NCBI RefSeq assembly: GCF_007786445.1
Contig: NZ_VNJI01000001.1
Span: 310,001 to 374,000 of the forward strand
Direction of reading: 5' to 3'
DNA from: Paenibacillus cremeus
GTDB taxonomy: Bacteria > Bacillota > Bacilli > Paenibacillales > NBRC-103111
DNA: 64,000 nucleotides
Of this stretch, positions 17,329-26,946 are shown piece by piece. The translations under genes were made by a program, and so were the position numbers. The notes under the pieces were generated by a model. The model saw only the letters and a list, made by a program, of their open reading frames with translations. It was not told where the DNA came from and did no database searches. Numbering within the stretch: position 1 is the stretch's first letter; every line of letters starts with the position of its first letter.

Positions 17329-17799
17329 ATGTCGCTGGCGATCTGTGTATTTATTACTTGCTGTACCTTGATCACTCTGACCTTAATTCCAAAGAAGCTG
17401 TCCGAGCTGGACATGGTGTTTGTTTATTTTAGCAGCACAATTTTTGAGCTCAGTATTTTCACAATCTTTCATGTCAATCTAAACTGGATCGCGGTCAATC
17501 CGAGCGTGGAGACGTCGTTTGCCGATCTGGTGCTGCGTTTGATCCACATCCCGCTGCTGCTCCTCATTTCGACGAACATCTTGTTATATAACTGGAAAGT
17601 GCTGAAATGGCTGATTGTGGCCGGCATGCTGCTCATATGCCTTCCGATGCAGGTGCTGCTGGAACGGCTTCAGATTATCTCGACTCCGCATTGGAACGTT
17701 TTTCATACGCTGGTGACGTTTGCCGGATATATGGCGTTTTCAAGATGGATGGCATGGTGGATTCGTTATGTCGGGCGGAAAGTAGCGAATGCGCGATGA
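17329..17799 (+). CDS. Small multi-span membrane protein, possibly CBO0543-like
   Basis: The 156-residue protein has four or five hydrophobic segments, a conserved-looking IPKKL after the first, and ends in a basic RYVGRKVANAR tail. The pattern (short helix, IPK, then W-rich last segments with an LERLQIIS...W loop) resembles the CBO0543 family of Bacillota membrane proteins, but I am not certain. GGGTGGG precedes ATG 17329. Its stop overlaps the start of the next gene (ATGA), and that protein has the same layout, so the two are probably a tandem pair working together. The function is unknown. Confidence 0.6.
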   Translation: MSLAICVFITCCTLITLTLIPKKLSELDMVFVYFSSTIFELSIFTIFHVNLNWIAVNPSVETSFADLVLRLIHIPLLLLISTNILLYNWKVLKWLIVAGMLLICLPMQVLLERLQIISTPHWNVFHTLVTFAGYMAFSRWMAWWIRYVGRKVANAR

Positions 17800-18290
17800 T
17801 TGTTTATGACACACGGTTCAATTCCAACGAATGGTTTATTCTTGGAGGCTTAGTGCTCGGATTTACGGTGATCTACTTTTTGCCTAAGCGATTTTCGAAA
17901 AAGCATGCGGTCGTCTATTTTATGTGCGGCGTGTTCAGCGGCTTTTTCTTTGATCATTCTTTGAGTGTAGAGCCTCGAAGCTTCTATGATGTGAATGATA
18001 CCTCAAAGTATGAGTTCATGGATTTTCTGTCTTACTTTTCCTATGGCTCCATCAGCTATTTGTTTTTTTACTTCTATGATCGCTTGTACATCCATACTTC
18101 CGCTGGAATTGCCGTATATGTGCTGGGCTGGTCTTTGCTGTCCGTCGGCATCGAATGGCTTGCTGTTCTTGTGGGCGTCTTTCACTATCAGCTGGGGTAC
18201 AAGCTTGCTTATTCGTTCCCAATTTACTTGATCGTACAAACGTGCTGGGTGGCGTTCTTTTGCCGGTACCGGAAGATCAGTGAAGCTTAG
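17796..18290 (+). CDS. Small multi-span membrane protein, paired with the preceding gene
   Basis: The 164-residue protein starts at the ATG overlapping the previous stop by four bases. It has about five hydrophobic segments (NEWFILGGLVLGFTVIYFLPKRFSK, VVYFMCGVFSGFFFDHSL and others), with LPKRFSKKHAV after the first, as in the neighbour. It looks like a CBO0543-type membrane protein; the function is unknown. The overlap implies coupled translation and about equal amounts of the two proteins. No terminator separates it from lipL, about 100 bases downstream. Confidence 0.65.
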   Translation: MIVYDTRFNSNEWFILGGLVLGFTVIYFLPKRFSKKHAVVYFMCGVFSGFFFDHSLSVEPRSFYDVNDTSKYEFMDFLSYFSYGSISYLFFYFYDRLYIHTSAGIAVYVLGWSLLSVGIEWLAVLVGVFHYQLGYKLAYSFPIYLIVQTCWVAFFCRYRKISEA

Positions 18291-18392
18291 CGCTCGTCGT
18301 ATGCCGCATTACTTGCATTGAAGCCATGTCCTGACTACAATGTGGTAGATGTGAAAAAGGAACGGTGTACGGGAGAAAGGACGAGAGTGCGG

Positions 18393-19334
18393 ATGGATCA
18401 AATGGGGCTGGATAGCGGACTGAACAATCTCCTGCTGCTGGATCGAACGGAGGAGCTGGCCGAAGCGGAGGTGCTGTACCCGTTTGCGCTGGAGGAGCTG
18501 CTGTGCAAGCATGTGGGCGAGGGCGGGTCGCCGCTGGTTCACCTATGGCGGCATCCGCGCGCCTTTGTGATGGGGCTGCGGGACAGCCGGCTGCCGGGGG
18601 TGGCAGAGGCAAAGCAATGGCTTGAGGCGCAGGGCTACTCGGTCGCAGTGCGCAATTCCGGCGGTGCGGCGGTGCCGCTGGACCTCGGGGTGGTCAATGT
18701 GTCGTTGATTTTGCCGAAGCGCAGCCAAGGCGCCATTGATTTTCACGATGATTTCGAGCGGATGTACCGCTTGATTGGTGAGGCGCTGCTGGCAACCGGC
18801 CAGGGCGTGGACAAAGGTGAAATTCAAGGGGCGTACTGCCCCGGGGACTATGATTTGTCCATCGGCGGGCGCAAGTTTTGCGGCATTGCCCAGCGTCGCC
18901 AGGCACACGCGTATGTAGTGCAGGCGTTTGTGGTGGTGACCGGCTCGGGCGAGGCGCGCGGCGAGCTGGCTGGAGGGTTTTATGCGCGAGCCGGCGGCGG
19001 TGTGGGAGCGGCAGAGCGAGACGCGGCAGCACGAGTGGAGGCGGCGGGAACGAGTGAAGCGTGCGCGATGTCGGAAGCCGCGAAAGTCGAGGCGGAGCGA
19101 ACGAAGGCGATGGATTATCCGCGGGTGACGGCGGGCAGCATGGCGAGTCTCGAGGAGCTTGCAGGCGTGCAGCGCCCGGAGGATTTTATCGAAGCGGTCA
19201 AGCGGGCAGTGAGGCAGCGGCAAACGTCGGATGGAATGCACGCTGCCGCAGCAGGCCTGTGGCTGCCCGAGCGGGGGCAGGTGCTGGAGATGGTGGAATC
19301 GCTCCGCATACGCTATGGAATCAAGGATGTGTAG
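18393..19334 (+). CDS. lipL: Octanoyl-[GcvH]:protein N-octanoyltransferase LipL, with an inserted segment
   Basis: LipL moves octanoyl groups from GcvH to E2 subunits during lipoic acid assembly. Diagnostic stretches are RNSGGAAVPLDLGVVNVSL (88-106) and KGEIQGAYCPGDYDLSI (141-157), whose Cys149 aligns with the catalytic cysteine of B. subtilis LipL, then GGRKFCGIAQRRQ. The ATG at 18393 follows GGAGAAAGGA; GTG 18387 is an alternative. The protein has 313 residues against about 280 in the family. The excess is an Ala/Glu-rich insert at about 200-240 (GGGVGAAERDAAARVEAAGT onward) before the conserved YPRVTAGSMASLEEL. The pdh operon 1.3 kb downstream encodes a lipoyl acceptor. Confidence 0.85.
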   Translation: MDQMGLDSGLNNLLLLDRTEELAEAEVLYPFALEELLCKHVGEGGSPLVHLWRHPRAFVMGLRDSRLPGVAEAKQWLEAQGYSVAVRNSGGAAVPLDLGVVNVSLILPKRSQGAIDFHDDFERMYRLIGEALLATGQGVDKGEIQGAYCPGDYDLSIGGRKFCGIAQRRQAHAYVVQAFVVVTGSGEARGELAGGFYARAGGGVGAAERDAAARVEAAGTSEACAMSEAAKVEAERTKAMDYPRVTAGSMASLEELAGVQRPEDFIEAVKRAVRQRQTSDGMHAAAAGLWLPERGQVLEMVESLRIRYGIKDV

Positions 19335-19362
19335 TGTGCGAGGCGGAAACAAGCGTATGAGC

Positions 19363-19549
19363 AATAGTGGAACTGGCTTCCGCTATTCGGGCCTAAACCG
19401 GCTTGTAAGTTGAAATAGCGGAACTGGTTTCCGCTATTTGTGCTTTTCAAGGCTTGAAGCGGGTTACCTGGCTAAATAACGGAATACAGTTCCGTTAGCG
19501 ATCAACTATGTCCTGCGATGAAAGGAATAGCGGAACCAAGTTCCGCTAA
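19363..19549 (+). repeat. Four-hairpin array (array A), spacing 51-61-51 bp
   Basis: Four similar hairpins start at 19363, 19414, 19475 and 19526. Each runs AATAGCGGAA, a short loop, TTCCGCTATT, with small differences (AGTGG in the first, AACGG in the third). Intervals are 51, 61 and 51 bases. Sequence between the hairpins is not conserved. The array fills the spacer between the convergent lipL and esterase genes and may also end transcription. Confidence 0.85.
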
Positions 19550-19615
19550 TCGGTCTGAGACGGTGCGATTTGGCGGTCCGAGACACGAACCAGCTGCTCG
19601 ACCCTCCACGATTCG

Positions 19616-20344
19616 CTACCCCAAGAAATGCTGGAGCATCCACGGCAGCTCATTTTGCCAAAAGCCCCATAGGTGCTTACCCGGCTTCTCTACATATTGC
19701 AAACGGCAGCTTCTCTCTTCGAGAAGCTTTTTTGTCGTGCGGTTTTCTTCCAAAAAGTTGAACACGCCGCGCTCGGTTTTGACCTCGGTTTCGTCCGTGC
19801 CGATGACCATCAGAAGCTCCATCCAAGACAAGTCAGCCTCCTCTGCCAAGCGCTCTCGGGTCGTATGTAAAAATGCGCCGGATAAGGATAGTACTTTGCT
19901 AAATAGGCTAGGATAAGCTAAAGCAAGGTGCAAGGAAACCGTACCGCCTAAGGAGTCGCCAGCGAGAACTCGCTCGTCAGCGGTGGCGCGGACGGGGTAT
20001 TTTTGCTCGATAAAGGGCACCAGCTCCTCAGCGAAAAATCGGCAGTAAGCGGCATTGCGATCCCCTTCAGGCGCATACTCGGAAGTGCGGACGCGCTTGT
20101 CGACATCCACGCCGACGATCAGGACAGGCTCCACGCCCTCGTCGAAAATGAGCCGGTTCATGGTGGTGGCGATGCGGCCGAAATTAAAAAAATCATCACC
20201 ATCCTGGCAGTACACGACAGGGTAGGACAGCAGCTCGTTGTAGCCGGGCGGCAAGTACACTTTGACGGCTCTGTCCAGCCCAAGGGAGGCGGAAGGCACG
20301 GTTTCTTTGATGATCGTACGTTTGTAGTAAATCTGGTCGTCCAT
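19616..20344 (-). CDS. Alpha/beta-hydrolase, putative esterase family
   Basis: The 242-residue cytoplasmic protein is of the enterochelin-esterase/esterase D type. VKVYLPPGYNELLSYPVVYCQDGDDFF opens the fold, VLAGDSLGGTVSLHLAL gives the nucleophile Ser131 in GDSLGG, and KPGKHLWGFW near the end supplies the catalytic histidine. The substrate is unknown. The frame is open for 24 more residues, but TTGGAGG lies seven bases before the ATG at 20344, so that is the start. There is no signal peptide. It is divergent from pdhA and converges with lipL across array A. Confidence 0.82.
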   Translation of the reverse strand: MDDQIYYKRTIIKETVPSASLGLDRAVKVYLPPGYNELLSYPVVYCQDGDDFFNFGRIATTMNRLIFDEGVEPVLIVGVDVDKRVRTSEYAPEGDRNAAYCRFFAEELVPFIEQKYPVRATADERVLAGDSLGGTVSLHLALAYPSLFSKVLSLSGAFLHTTRERLAEEADLSWMELLMVIGTDETEVKTERGVFNFLEENRTTKKLLEERSCRLQYVEKPGKHLWGFWQNELPWMLQHFLG

Positions 20345-20524
20345 GGGGAGTACCTCCAAGTGATGGCAATTGTCAGTGTAGATGCAGCTATCAGCTAAGC
20401 TGGAAAACGATGGCATGAGAATTGGAAAAGATTGCGGAATGAAATGACAAAAAATGTCGGCTGCCCACGTTGTATTATAATAGATTTGTGAATTTTATTA
20501 ATCTGTACTATCTATTTTGCGCAA

Positions 20525-20616
20525 CTGTTATAGTGGTATTCACGGGGCAATATCACATTTTTCAAGTAGGTTATTGTATTATGAACAAAAACAGGTTTAT
20601 AATACTACTATAACAG
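20525..20616 (+). promoter_or_regulatory. pdh promoter region with a long inverted repeat
   Basis: CTGTTATAGTGGTATT (20525-20540) is the inverse of AATACTACTATAACAG (20601-20616) with one mismatch, and the arms are 60 bases apart. A promoter candidate, TTGTAT (20574-20579) and TATAAT (20598-20603), overlaps the right arm. The layout suggests a regulator binding two sites around the pdhA promoter. A second TATAAT-like element occurs near 20474. Confidence 0.6.
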
Positions 20617-20652
20617 AAAGTCATTAATTTCGACATTTAAATCCATCATTGA

Positions 20653-21783
<1,131 letters not shown>

Positions 21784-21803
21784 AGGAGAGGAGATTTTCA
21801 GCC

Positions 21804-22784
21804 ATGGCTCAAATGACAATGATTCAAGCGATTAAGGATGCGATGCGCGTCGAGCTGCAGCGCGATCCTAACGTAGTGATATTCGGGGAAGACGTTGGTA
21901 AAGTCGGCGGCGTATTCCGCGCAACGGAAGGCCTGCAAGGCGAATTCGGAGAAGAGCGCGTATTTGATACGCCGCTGGCCGAGTCCGCGATCGGCGGTAT
22001 GGCCGTCGGGATGTCGACACAAGGCTTCCGTCCGATTATGGAGATTCAGTTTGTTGGATTTATTTTTGAAGCGCTGGACCAAATCGCAGTGCAAGCGGCG
22101 CGTCTGCGCTACCGTTCCGGCGGTCGTTACAATGCTCCAATCACGATCCGTACGCCTTTTGGCGGTGGGGTAAAAGCGGCAGAGCTGCACACTGATCCAC
22201 TGGAAGGCTTGCTCGTGCAAACCCCAGGGATTAAGGTTGTTGTACCTTCCAACCCATACGATGCCAAAGGTCTGTTGATCTCGGCCATCCGCGACAACGA
22301 CCCTGTATTCTTCATGGAGCATTTGAACCTGTACCGTTCGTTCCGCGCTGAAGTGCCAGAGGGAGAATACACGGTGCCGATCGGCAAAGCGAACGTCGTT
22401 CGCGAAGGCTCCGATGTTACGATCATCACCTACGGTGCGATGGTTCACACCTCGCTGAAAGCTGCTGAAGAGATCGAAAAAACGCGCGGCGCAAAGGTTG
22501 AAGTCATCGACCTGCGCACGCTGATGCCGCTGGATATCGACACGATCGTCGAGTCGATCAAGAAGACGAACCGCGCGATTGTTGTTCAAGAAGCGCAAAA
22601 AACAGCCGGTATTGCGGCTGAAGTGATCGCGCAAATCAATGAGAAGGCGATTCTCCACCTGGAAGCTCCGGTTCTGCGCGTCGCACCTCCGGATACGGTG
22701 TATCCTTTTGCGCAAGTGGAAGATCAGTGGCTTCCGAACCCGGCCCGCATCGTGGCGGGATTGAATCAAGTGCTGGATTTCTAA
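21804..22784 (+). CDS. pdhB: Pyruvate dehydrogenase E1 component, beta subunit
   Basis: This 326-residue beta subunit completes the E1 active site. It shows [41 protein letters not shown] (with the catalytic glutamate region), [20 protein letters not shown] and the C-terminal transketolase-like domain with [31 protein letters not shown] before the ATG is a strong ribosome binding site. It lies between pdhA and pdhC with short gaps, so it is part of one transcript. Confidence 0.95.
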   Translation: MAQMTMIQAIKDAMRVELQRDPNVVIFGEDVGKVGGVFRATEGLQGEFGEERVFDTPLAESAIGGMAVGMSTQGFRPIMEIQFVGFIFEALDQIAVQAARLRYRSGGRYNAPITIRTPFGGGVKAAELHTDPLEGLLVQTPGIKVVVPSNPYDAKGLLISAIRDNDPVFFMEHLNLYRSFRAEVPEGEYTVPIGKANVVREGSDVTIITYGAMVHTSLKAAEEIEKTRGAKVEVIDLRTLMPLDIDTIVESIKKTNRAIVVQEAQKTAGIAAEVIAQINEKAILHLEAPVLRVAPPDTVYPFAQVEDQWLPNPARIVAGLNQVLDF

Positions 22785-22813
22785 TCTAGAGGACCGAGGG
22801 AAGGTGAGAGACC

Positions 22814-24172
22814 ATGGCAGTATTTGAATATCGGTTTCCTGAGCTGGGCGAAGGAATCCATGAGGGCGAAATCGTCAAGTGGCACGTGAAGCCCGGCGAT
22901 ACCGTAAATGATGAAACGATCCTGATGGACGTTCAAAACGATAAATCGACGGTTGAAGTACCGTCACCGGTAGAAGGTAAAATCATCGAGCTGAAGGTTA
23001 GCGAGGGTACGGTGTGCACGATCGGCGACATTATCGCTGTGATCGATGTCGTTGGCGAGATCCCGCAGCAGGCGGGCGGCCATGGACATGGCGCCGCGAC
23101 AGCGGTAGCCGAGGCTCCGGCGCCAGCTGCTGCTCCGGCGCCAGCTGCTGCTCCTGCGGCGGCTCCGCCTGCGGCGGCGCAAGCCGCACCAGCTGCCACA
23201 GCACCGGCTGCGGCAGCGCCAACAGCACCGGCGGGCGGCGCGGTGCTGGCTACTCCGAGCGTGCGCAAGCTCGCTCGTGAGAAAGGCGTGAACATCGCCA
23301 GCGTGACCCCGACCGGCCGTAACGGCCGCGTGACACGCGAGGATGTTCTCGGCTTTACCGCCGGCGGCGCGAGCGCGCCGGCAGCAGCAGCTGCGCCAGC
23401 TGCGGGCGAAGCCCCGGCAGCGGCAGCGGCTCCAGCAGCCAGCACGGCGGCAGCTGCAGTGGGCGGCGAGCGCGCGGAAGAGCGCGTGCCGCTGAAGGGC
23501 ATTCGCAAGGCGATTGCGAATGCGATGGTCAAGAGCGTCTACACGGCTCCGCACGTGACGCTCATGGACGAAGTCGACGTTACGCTGCTCGTGAAGCTGC
23601 GTGAGAAGGCGAAGCCGGTGGCCGAGAAGAAAGGCACCAAGCTGACGTACCTGCCGTTCATCGTGAAGGCTTTGGTAGCCGCAGCTCGCCAATTCCCGGT
23701 CATGAACGCGATGATCGACGAAGAGAAGCAAGAGATCGTCTATAAGAAGTACTACCACATCGGGATCGCAACCGATACGGAGCAGGGCCTCATCGTTCCG
23801 GTCATCCAGGATGCGGACCGCAAAAATATTTGGACCATCGCCGAAGCGATCAAAGACCTCGCAGCCCGCGGCCGCGACGGCAAGCTGGGGCCAAGCGAGT
23901 TGAGAGGCTCGACGCTGTCGATCACTAACATCGGCTCGGCAGGCGGCATGTTCTTTACACCAGTGATCAACTTCCCTGAAGTGGCGATCCTGGGTACAGG
24001 CCGCATCACGGAGAAGCCAGTCGTGAAAAACGGCGAAATCGTCGTCGCTCCAGTCATGGCGCTGTCCTTAAGCTTCGACCACCGCATCATCGACGGGGCA
24101 ACGGCACAAAACTTTATGAACTATATCAAGCAGCTGCTGGCTGATCCAGAACTGCTTGTCATGGAGGTGTAA
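22814..24172 (+). CDS. pdhC: Dihydrolipoamide acetyltransferase (E2), pyruvate dehydrogenase complex
   Basis: E2 forms the core of the complex and moves acetyl to CoA. The 452-residue protein has one lipoyl domain (1-80, lipoylated Lys44 in QNDKSTVEV), an Ala/Pro-rich swinging linker (about 90-145), the subunit-binding domain ([14 protein letters not shown]...[12 protein letters not shown], 145-181), a second Ala-rich linker, and the catalytic domain with SFDHRIIDG (His423). The linker DNA contains an 18-bp perfect tandem duplication (23114-23131 and 23132-23149). Lys44 is the expected target of the lipoylation pathway served by lipL. Confidence 0.95.
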   Translation: MAVFEYRFPELGEGIHEGEIVKWHVKPGDTVNDETILMDVQNDKSTVEVPSPVEGKIIELKVSEGTVCTIGDIIAVIDVVGEIPQQAGGHGHGAATAVAEAPAPAAAPAPAAAPAAAPPAAAQAAPAATAPAAAAPTAPAGGAVLATPSVRKLAREKGVNIASVTPTGRNGRVTREDVLGFTAGGASAPAAAAAPAAGEAPAAAAAPAASTAAAAVGGERAEERVPLKGIRKAIANAMVKSVYTAPHVTLMDEVDVTLLVKLREKAKPVAEKKGTKLTYLPFIVKALVAAARQFPVMNAMIDEEKQEIVYKKYYHIGIATDTEQGLIVPVIQDADRKNIWTIAEAIKDLAARGRDGKLGPSELRGSTLSITNIGSAGGMFFTPVINFPEVAILGTGRITEKPVVKNGEIVVAPVMALSLSFDHRIIDGATAQNFMNYIKQLLADPELLVMEV

Positions 24173-24178
24173 CCTGCG

Positions 24179-25594
24179 ATGGTAGTAGGAGACGCATCGG
24201 TTGAAATCGACGTGCTCGTCATCGGCGCAGGTCCCGGCGGATATGTGGCGGCCATTCGTGCCGCCCAGCTGGGCAAAAGCGTACTGGTTGTAGACAAAGC
24301 CGAGCTCGGCGGCGTCTGCTTGAACCGTGGCTGTATCCCATCCAAGGCGCTGATCTCTGCCGCACATCAGTATGAGATCGCGCAGCACGGCTCGTCCATC
24401 GGCATTATGGCGGACAACGTCAAGGTCGATTTTGCCAAGGTTCAGGAATGGAAGAACGGCATCGTGAAAAAGCAAACCGGCGGCGTAGGCATGCTGCTGA
24501 AGGGCAACAAAATTACGGTATTCAACGGCGAGGCGCTGTTCATCAACGAGCATGAAGCCCGCGTGTTTAACGATAACGAAACGGCCCGTTACAAATTCAA
24601 TCACTGCATCATCGCGACCGGCTCCCGTCCGATCGAGCTGAAGGCATTCCCGTACGGCGGGCGCGTGCTTTCCTCGACGGAGGCGCTGCAGCTGAACGAA
24701 ATTCCGCAAAGCCTCGTTGTAATCGGCGGCGGCTACATCGGCATCGAGCTGGGCCAAACGTTCGCGAAATTCGGTACAAAAGTAACGGTACTGGAAGGCT
24801 CCGATGCCATCCTGCCGGGCTTTGAAAAAGAGCTGTCCCAGCTCGTAGCGCGCAACCTGAAAAAGTCCGAGGTGGAAGTTGTAACCGAGGCGCTGGCTCA
24901 AGGCTGTGTGCAAACCGATAAGGACGTTACCGTAACCTACACCGTAAAAGGTGAGGAAAAGAAAGTAACGGCCGACTACGTGCTCGTTACGGTTGGCCGT
25001 CGCCCGAATACGGACGGCGATCTGTCGCTGGAGCTGGCCGGGATTCAAGTGGGCGAGCGAGGCCTCATTCCAGTCAACGAAAAATGCCAAACGAACGTAC
25101 CGCACATCTACGCGATTGGCGATATCGTGGCCGGTCCGGCGCTGGCTCACAAAGCTTCCTACGAAGCGAAGGTCGCGGCGGAATCCATCGCTGGGATGCC
25201 TAGCGTAGTGGATTACAAAGTGATTCCGGCGGTCGTCTTCTCCGATCCGGAAATCGCCGGTGTCGGTCTGAGCGAGACCGAAGCCAAAGCGAAGGGCATC
25301 AACCTTGCGATCGGCAAGTTCCCTTACGGCGCGAACGGCCGCGCACAATCGATGAACGCAACGGACGGCTTCGTGAAGCTGGTTGCGGACAAAGACAGCG
25401 GCCTGTTGATCGGTGCTCAAGTCGTAGGCGCAGAGGCTTCCAACCTGATTGCTGAGCTGACGCTCGCCATCGAGATGGGCGCTACGCTCGAGGACATCGC
25501 GCTGACCATCCATGCGCATCCGACGCTGGGTGAGATTACGATGGACGCCGCGGAAGGCGCACTCGGTCATCCGATTCATCAGCTGGGCAAGTAA
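24179..25594 (+). CDS. pdhD: Dihydrolipoyl dehydrogenase (E3)
   Basis: This flavoprotein reoxidises dihydrolipoamide with NAD. The 471-residue sequence has the FAD motif VLVIGAGPGGYVAAIRAAQLG, the redox disulfide in GGVCLNRGCIPSKAL (Cys47-Cys52), the NAD site VVIGGGYIGIELGQTFAKFG, the second FAD block TNVPHIYAIGDIV, and the C-terminal dimer motif IHAHPTLGE with the active-site histidine. It starts seven bases after the pdhC stop, with GGAGGTG inside the end of pdhC. A terminator follows, so pdhABCD is the full operon. Confidence 0.96.
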   Translation: MVVGDASVEIDVLVIGAGPGGYVAAIRAAQLGKSVLVVDKAELGGVCLNRGCIPSKALISAAHQYEIAQHGSSIGIMADNVKVDFAKVQEWKNGIVKKQTGGVGMLLKGNKITVFNGEALFINEHEARVFNDNETARYKFNHCIIATGSRPIELKAFPYGGRVLSSTEALQLNEIPQSLVVIGGGYIGIELGQTFAKFGTKVTVLEGSDAILPGFEKELSQLVARNLKKSEVEVVTEALAQGCVQTDKDVTVTYTVKGEEKKVTADYVLVTVGRRPNTDGDLSLELAGIQVGERGLIPVNEKCQTNVPHIYAIGDIVAGPALAHKASYEAKVAAESIAGMPSVVDYKVIPAVVFSDPEIAGVGLSETEAKAKGINLAIGKFPYGANGRAQSMNATDGFVKLVADKDSGLLIGAQVVGAEASNLIAELTLAIEMGATLEDIALTIHAHPTLGEITMDAAEGALGHPIHQLGK

Positions 25595-25608
25595 TTCTTT
25601 TATATAGA

Positions 25609-25643
25609 GCAGTCCGAGGGCGTTCGCCCTTGGGCTGTTTTTG
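25609..25643 (+). terminator. Intrinsic terminator of the pdh operon
   Basis: CAGTCCGAGGGCG and CGCCCTTGGGCTG pair around a short loop (about 25610-25638), followed by five T. Confidence 0.88.
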
Positions 25644-25780
25644 CATGTAAACAGGGGGTTTCGCATCCACGATCAGGGGATTCCCTGACTTACTTTGGTC
25701 CTCACACCCGCTACAATAGAATGAAGGGGTACTTTGTTTGTTACTTAAATTGCCGCAAGACATGTCGGTAGATGGTGGAG

Positions 25781-26248
25781 ATGAAAGGGATCATGACGGA
25801 CATTCATACCGTCTTACAAGAGCTGAAACAAGGGTCGGCCAGCGAGTTCTGTGCGATCGCTTGGGCGGATCGAGACAATCGGATGCTGCGATGGCAAGCG
25901 GCAGCGGGCAATTTGAACGAGCGCTATCGCCAGATCAGCTTCCGTTCCGGGCAGGACCTGGCTGGATTGGTCTGGCGGATCGGGCGACCGGAAGCGCTCG
26001 ATGCGGGCACGGCGGGCTACGAACGAAAGCGAAAGGAATCGCCCATTATGCTCGCGGAGCAGCTGCTTGCCGCGGCTGCGTTTCCGATCTCGCTACAGGC
26101 CAGCGGCCCGGGCGTTCTTTTGGTCGGCAGCCGAGCTTTGCGTTTATATACCGCGGGCGATCTGGAGCGCATTTCAGCCGAGGTAGGAGTGGTTTTTGGC
26201 AGCAGTATCGGTAGTGGAGGGATTGAAGGGGATGCGCTTCACTGGTAA
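25781..26248 (+). CDS. GAF-domain protein, NreA-like
   Basis: The protein of about 155 residues consists of one GAF-like domain (CAIAWADRDNRMLRWQAAAG...GVLLVGSRALRLYTAGDLERISAEVGVVFG). NreA-type GAF proteins bind nitrate and restrain the NreB kinase. The two next genes are a response regulator and a kinase of the matching type, so an NreA-like modulator is likely; the ligand is inferred. The start is uncertain: GTG 25772, ATG 25781 and ATG 25793 are all in frame, with GGTGGAG at 25774-25780. No close terminator separates it from the regulator, 44 bases downstream. Confidence 0.7.
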   Translation: MKGIMTDIHTVLQELKQGSASEFCAIAWADRDNRMLRWQAAAGNLNERYRQISFRSGQDLAGLVWRIGRPEALDAGTAGYERKRKESPIMLAEQLLAAAAFPISLQASGPGVLLVGSRALRLYTAGDLERISAEVGVVFGSSIGSGGIEGDALHW

Positions 26249-26292
26249 GATGAGGGCAGAGCAAGTGTACGTAAAAAGGGCAGGGTGAGAAC

Positions 26293-26946
26293 ATGATCAG
26301 AATCGTCATCGTGGATGACCATGCGGTGGTCCGTTCCGGGCTGAACACACTTTTACACGGAAAGCATGAAATGGTGGTGGTTGGAGAAGCGGCGGATGGC
26401 GACGAAGCCATTCGGAAGGCGGAGGAGCTGAAGCCGGATGTCGTGCTGATGGATCTCAGCATGCCTCATGGCAAAGACGGGCTTAGCGCAACCACGATCA
26501 TTAAGAAAGCATTGCCGGATACGTCGGTGCTCATCTTAACAATGCACGACGACGAAGAGTATTTGTTCCGGGCGATTCATTCCGGTGCCTCCGGCTACGT
26601 GCTCAAGAGCGCGCCGCACGAGGAGCTGCTGACAGCGATTCAATCGGTTGCCGCAGGGGATGCCTATTTGTACCCGACCGCCACCAAACGCCTCATGGGT
26701 GAATATTTGGAGCGGATCAAGCGCGGAGAAAATGCCGGCTCGTACGAGTCGCTTTCGGAGCGGGAGAAGGAAATTTTGGGATGGACGGCCAAAGGGTATT
26801 CGAACAAGGAAATCGCTGAGAGCCTGTTTATCAGTGTGAAAACGGTGGAGACTCACAAGAGCCATCTGATGGAGAAATTGGGGCTGAAATCGCGGCCGGA
26901 GCTGGTCAAATATGCGATGAAACGGGGATTGTTAAACTTTGACTAG
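26293..26946 (+). CDS. NarL/LuxR-family response regulator
   Basis: The 217-residue DNA-binding regulator has a receiver domain (MIRIVIVDDHAVVRSGL; phospho-acceptor Asp54 in VVLMDLSMPHG; Lys105 region in YVLKSAP) and a C-terminal LuxR helix-turn-helix (LSEREKEILGWTAKGYSNKEIAESLFISVKTVETHKSHLMEKL). It resembles NreC. It overlaps the kinase gene by eight bases, so the two are a translationally coupled two-component pair. GCAGGGTGAGA precedes the ATG. Confidence 0.92.
   Translation: MIRIVIVDDHAVVRSGLNTLLHGKHEMVVVGEAADGDEAIRKAEELKPDVVLMDLSMPHGKDGLSATTIIKKALPDTSVLILTMHDDEEYLFRAIHSGASGYVLKSAPHEELLTAIQSVAAGDAYLYPTATKRLMGEYLERIKRGENAGSYESLSEREKEILGWTAKGYSNKEIAESLFISVKTVETHKSHLMEKLGLKSRPELVKYAMKRGLLNFD

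Noticed and set aside
23100-23240. A GC-rich repeat region that might be a mobile or regulatory repeat
   Set aside because: It encodes the Ala/Pro swinging linker of the E2 subunit, where such repeats are normal.
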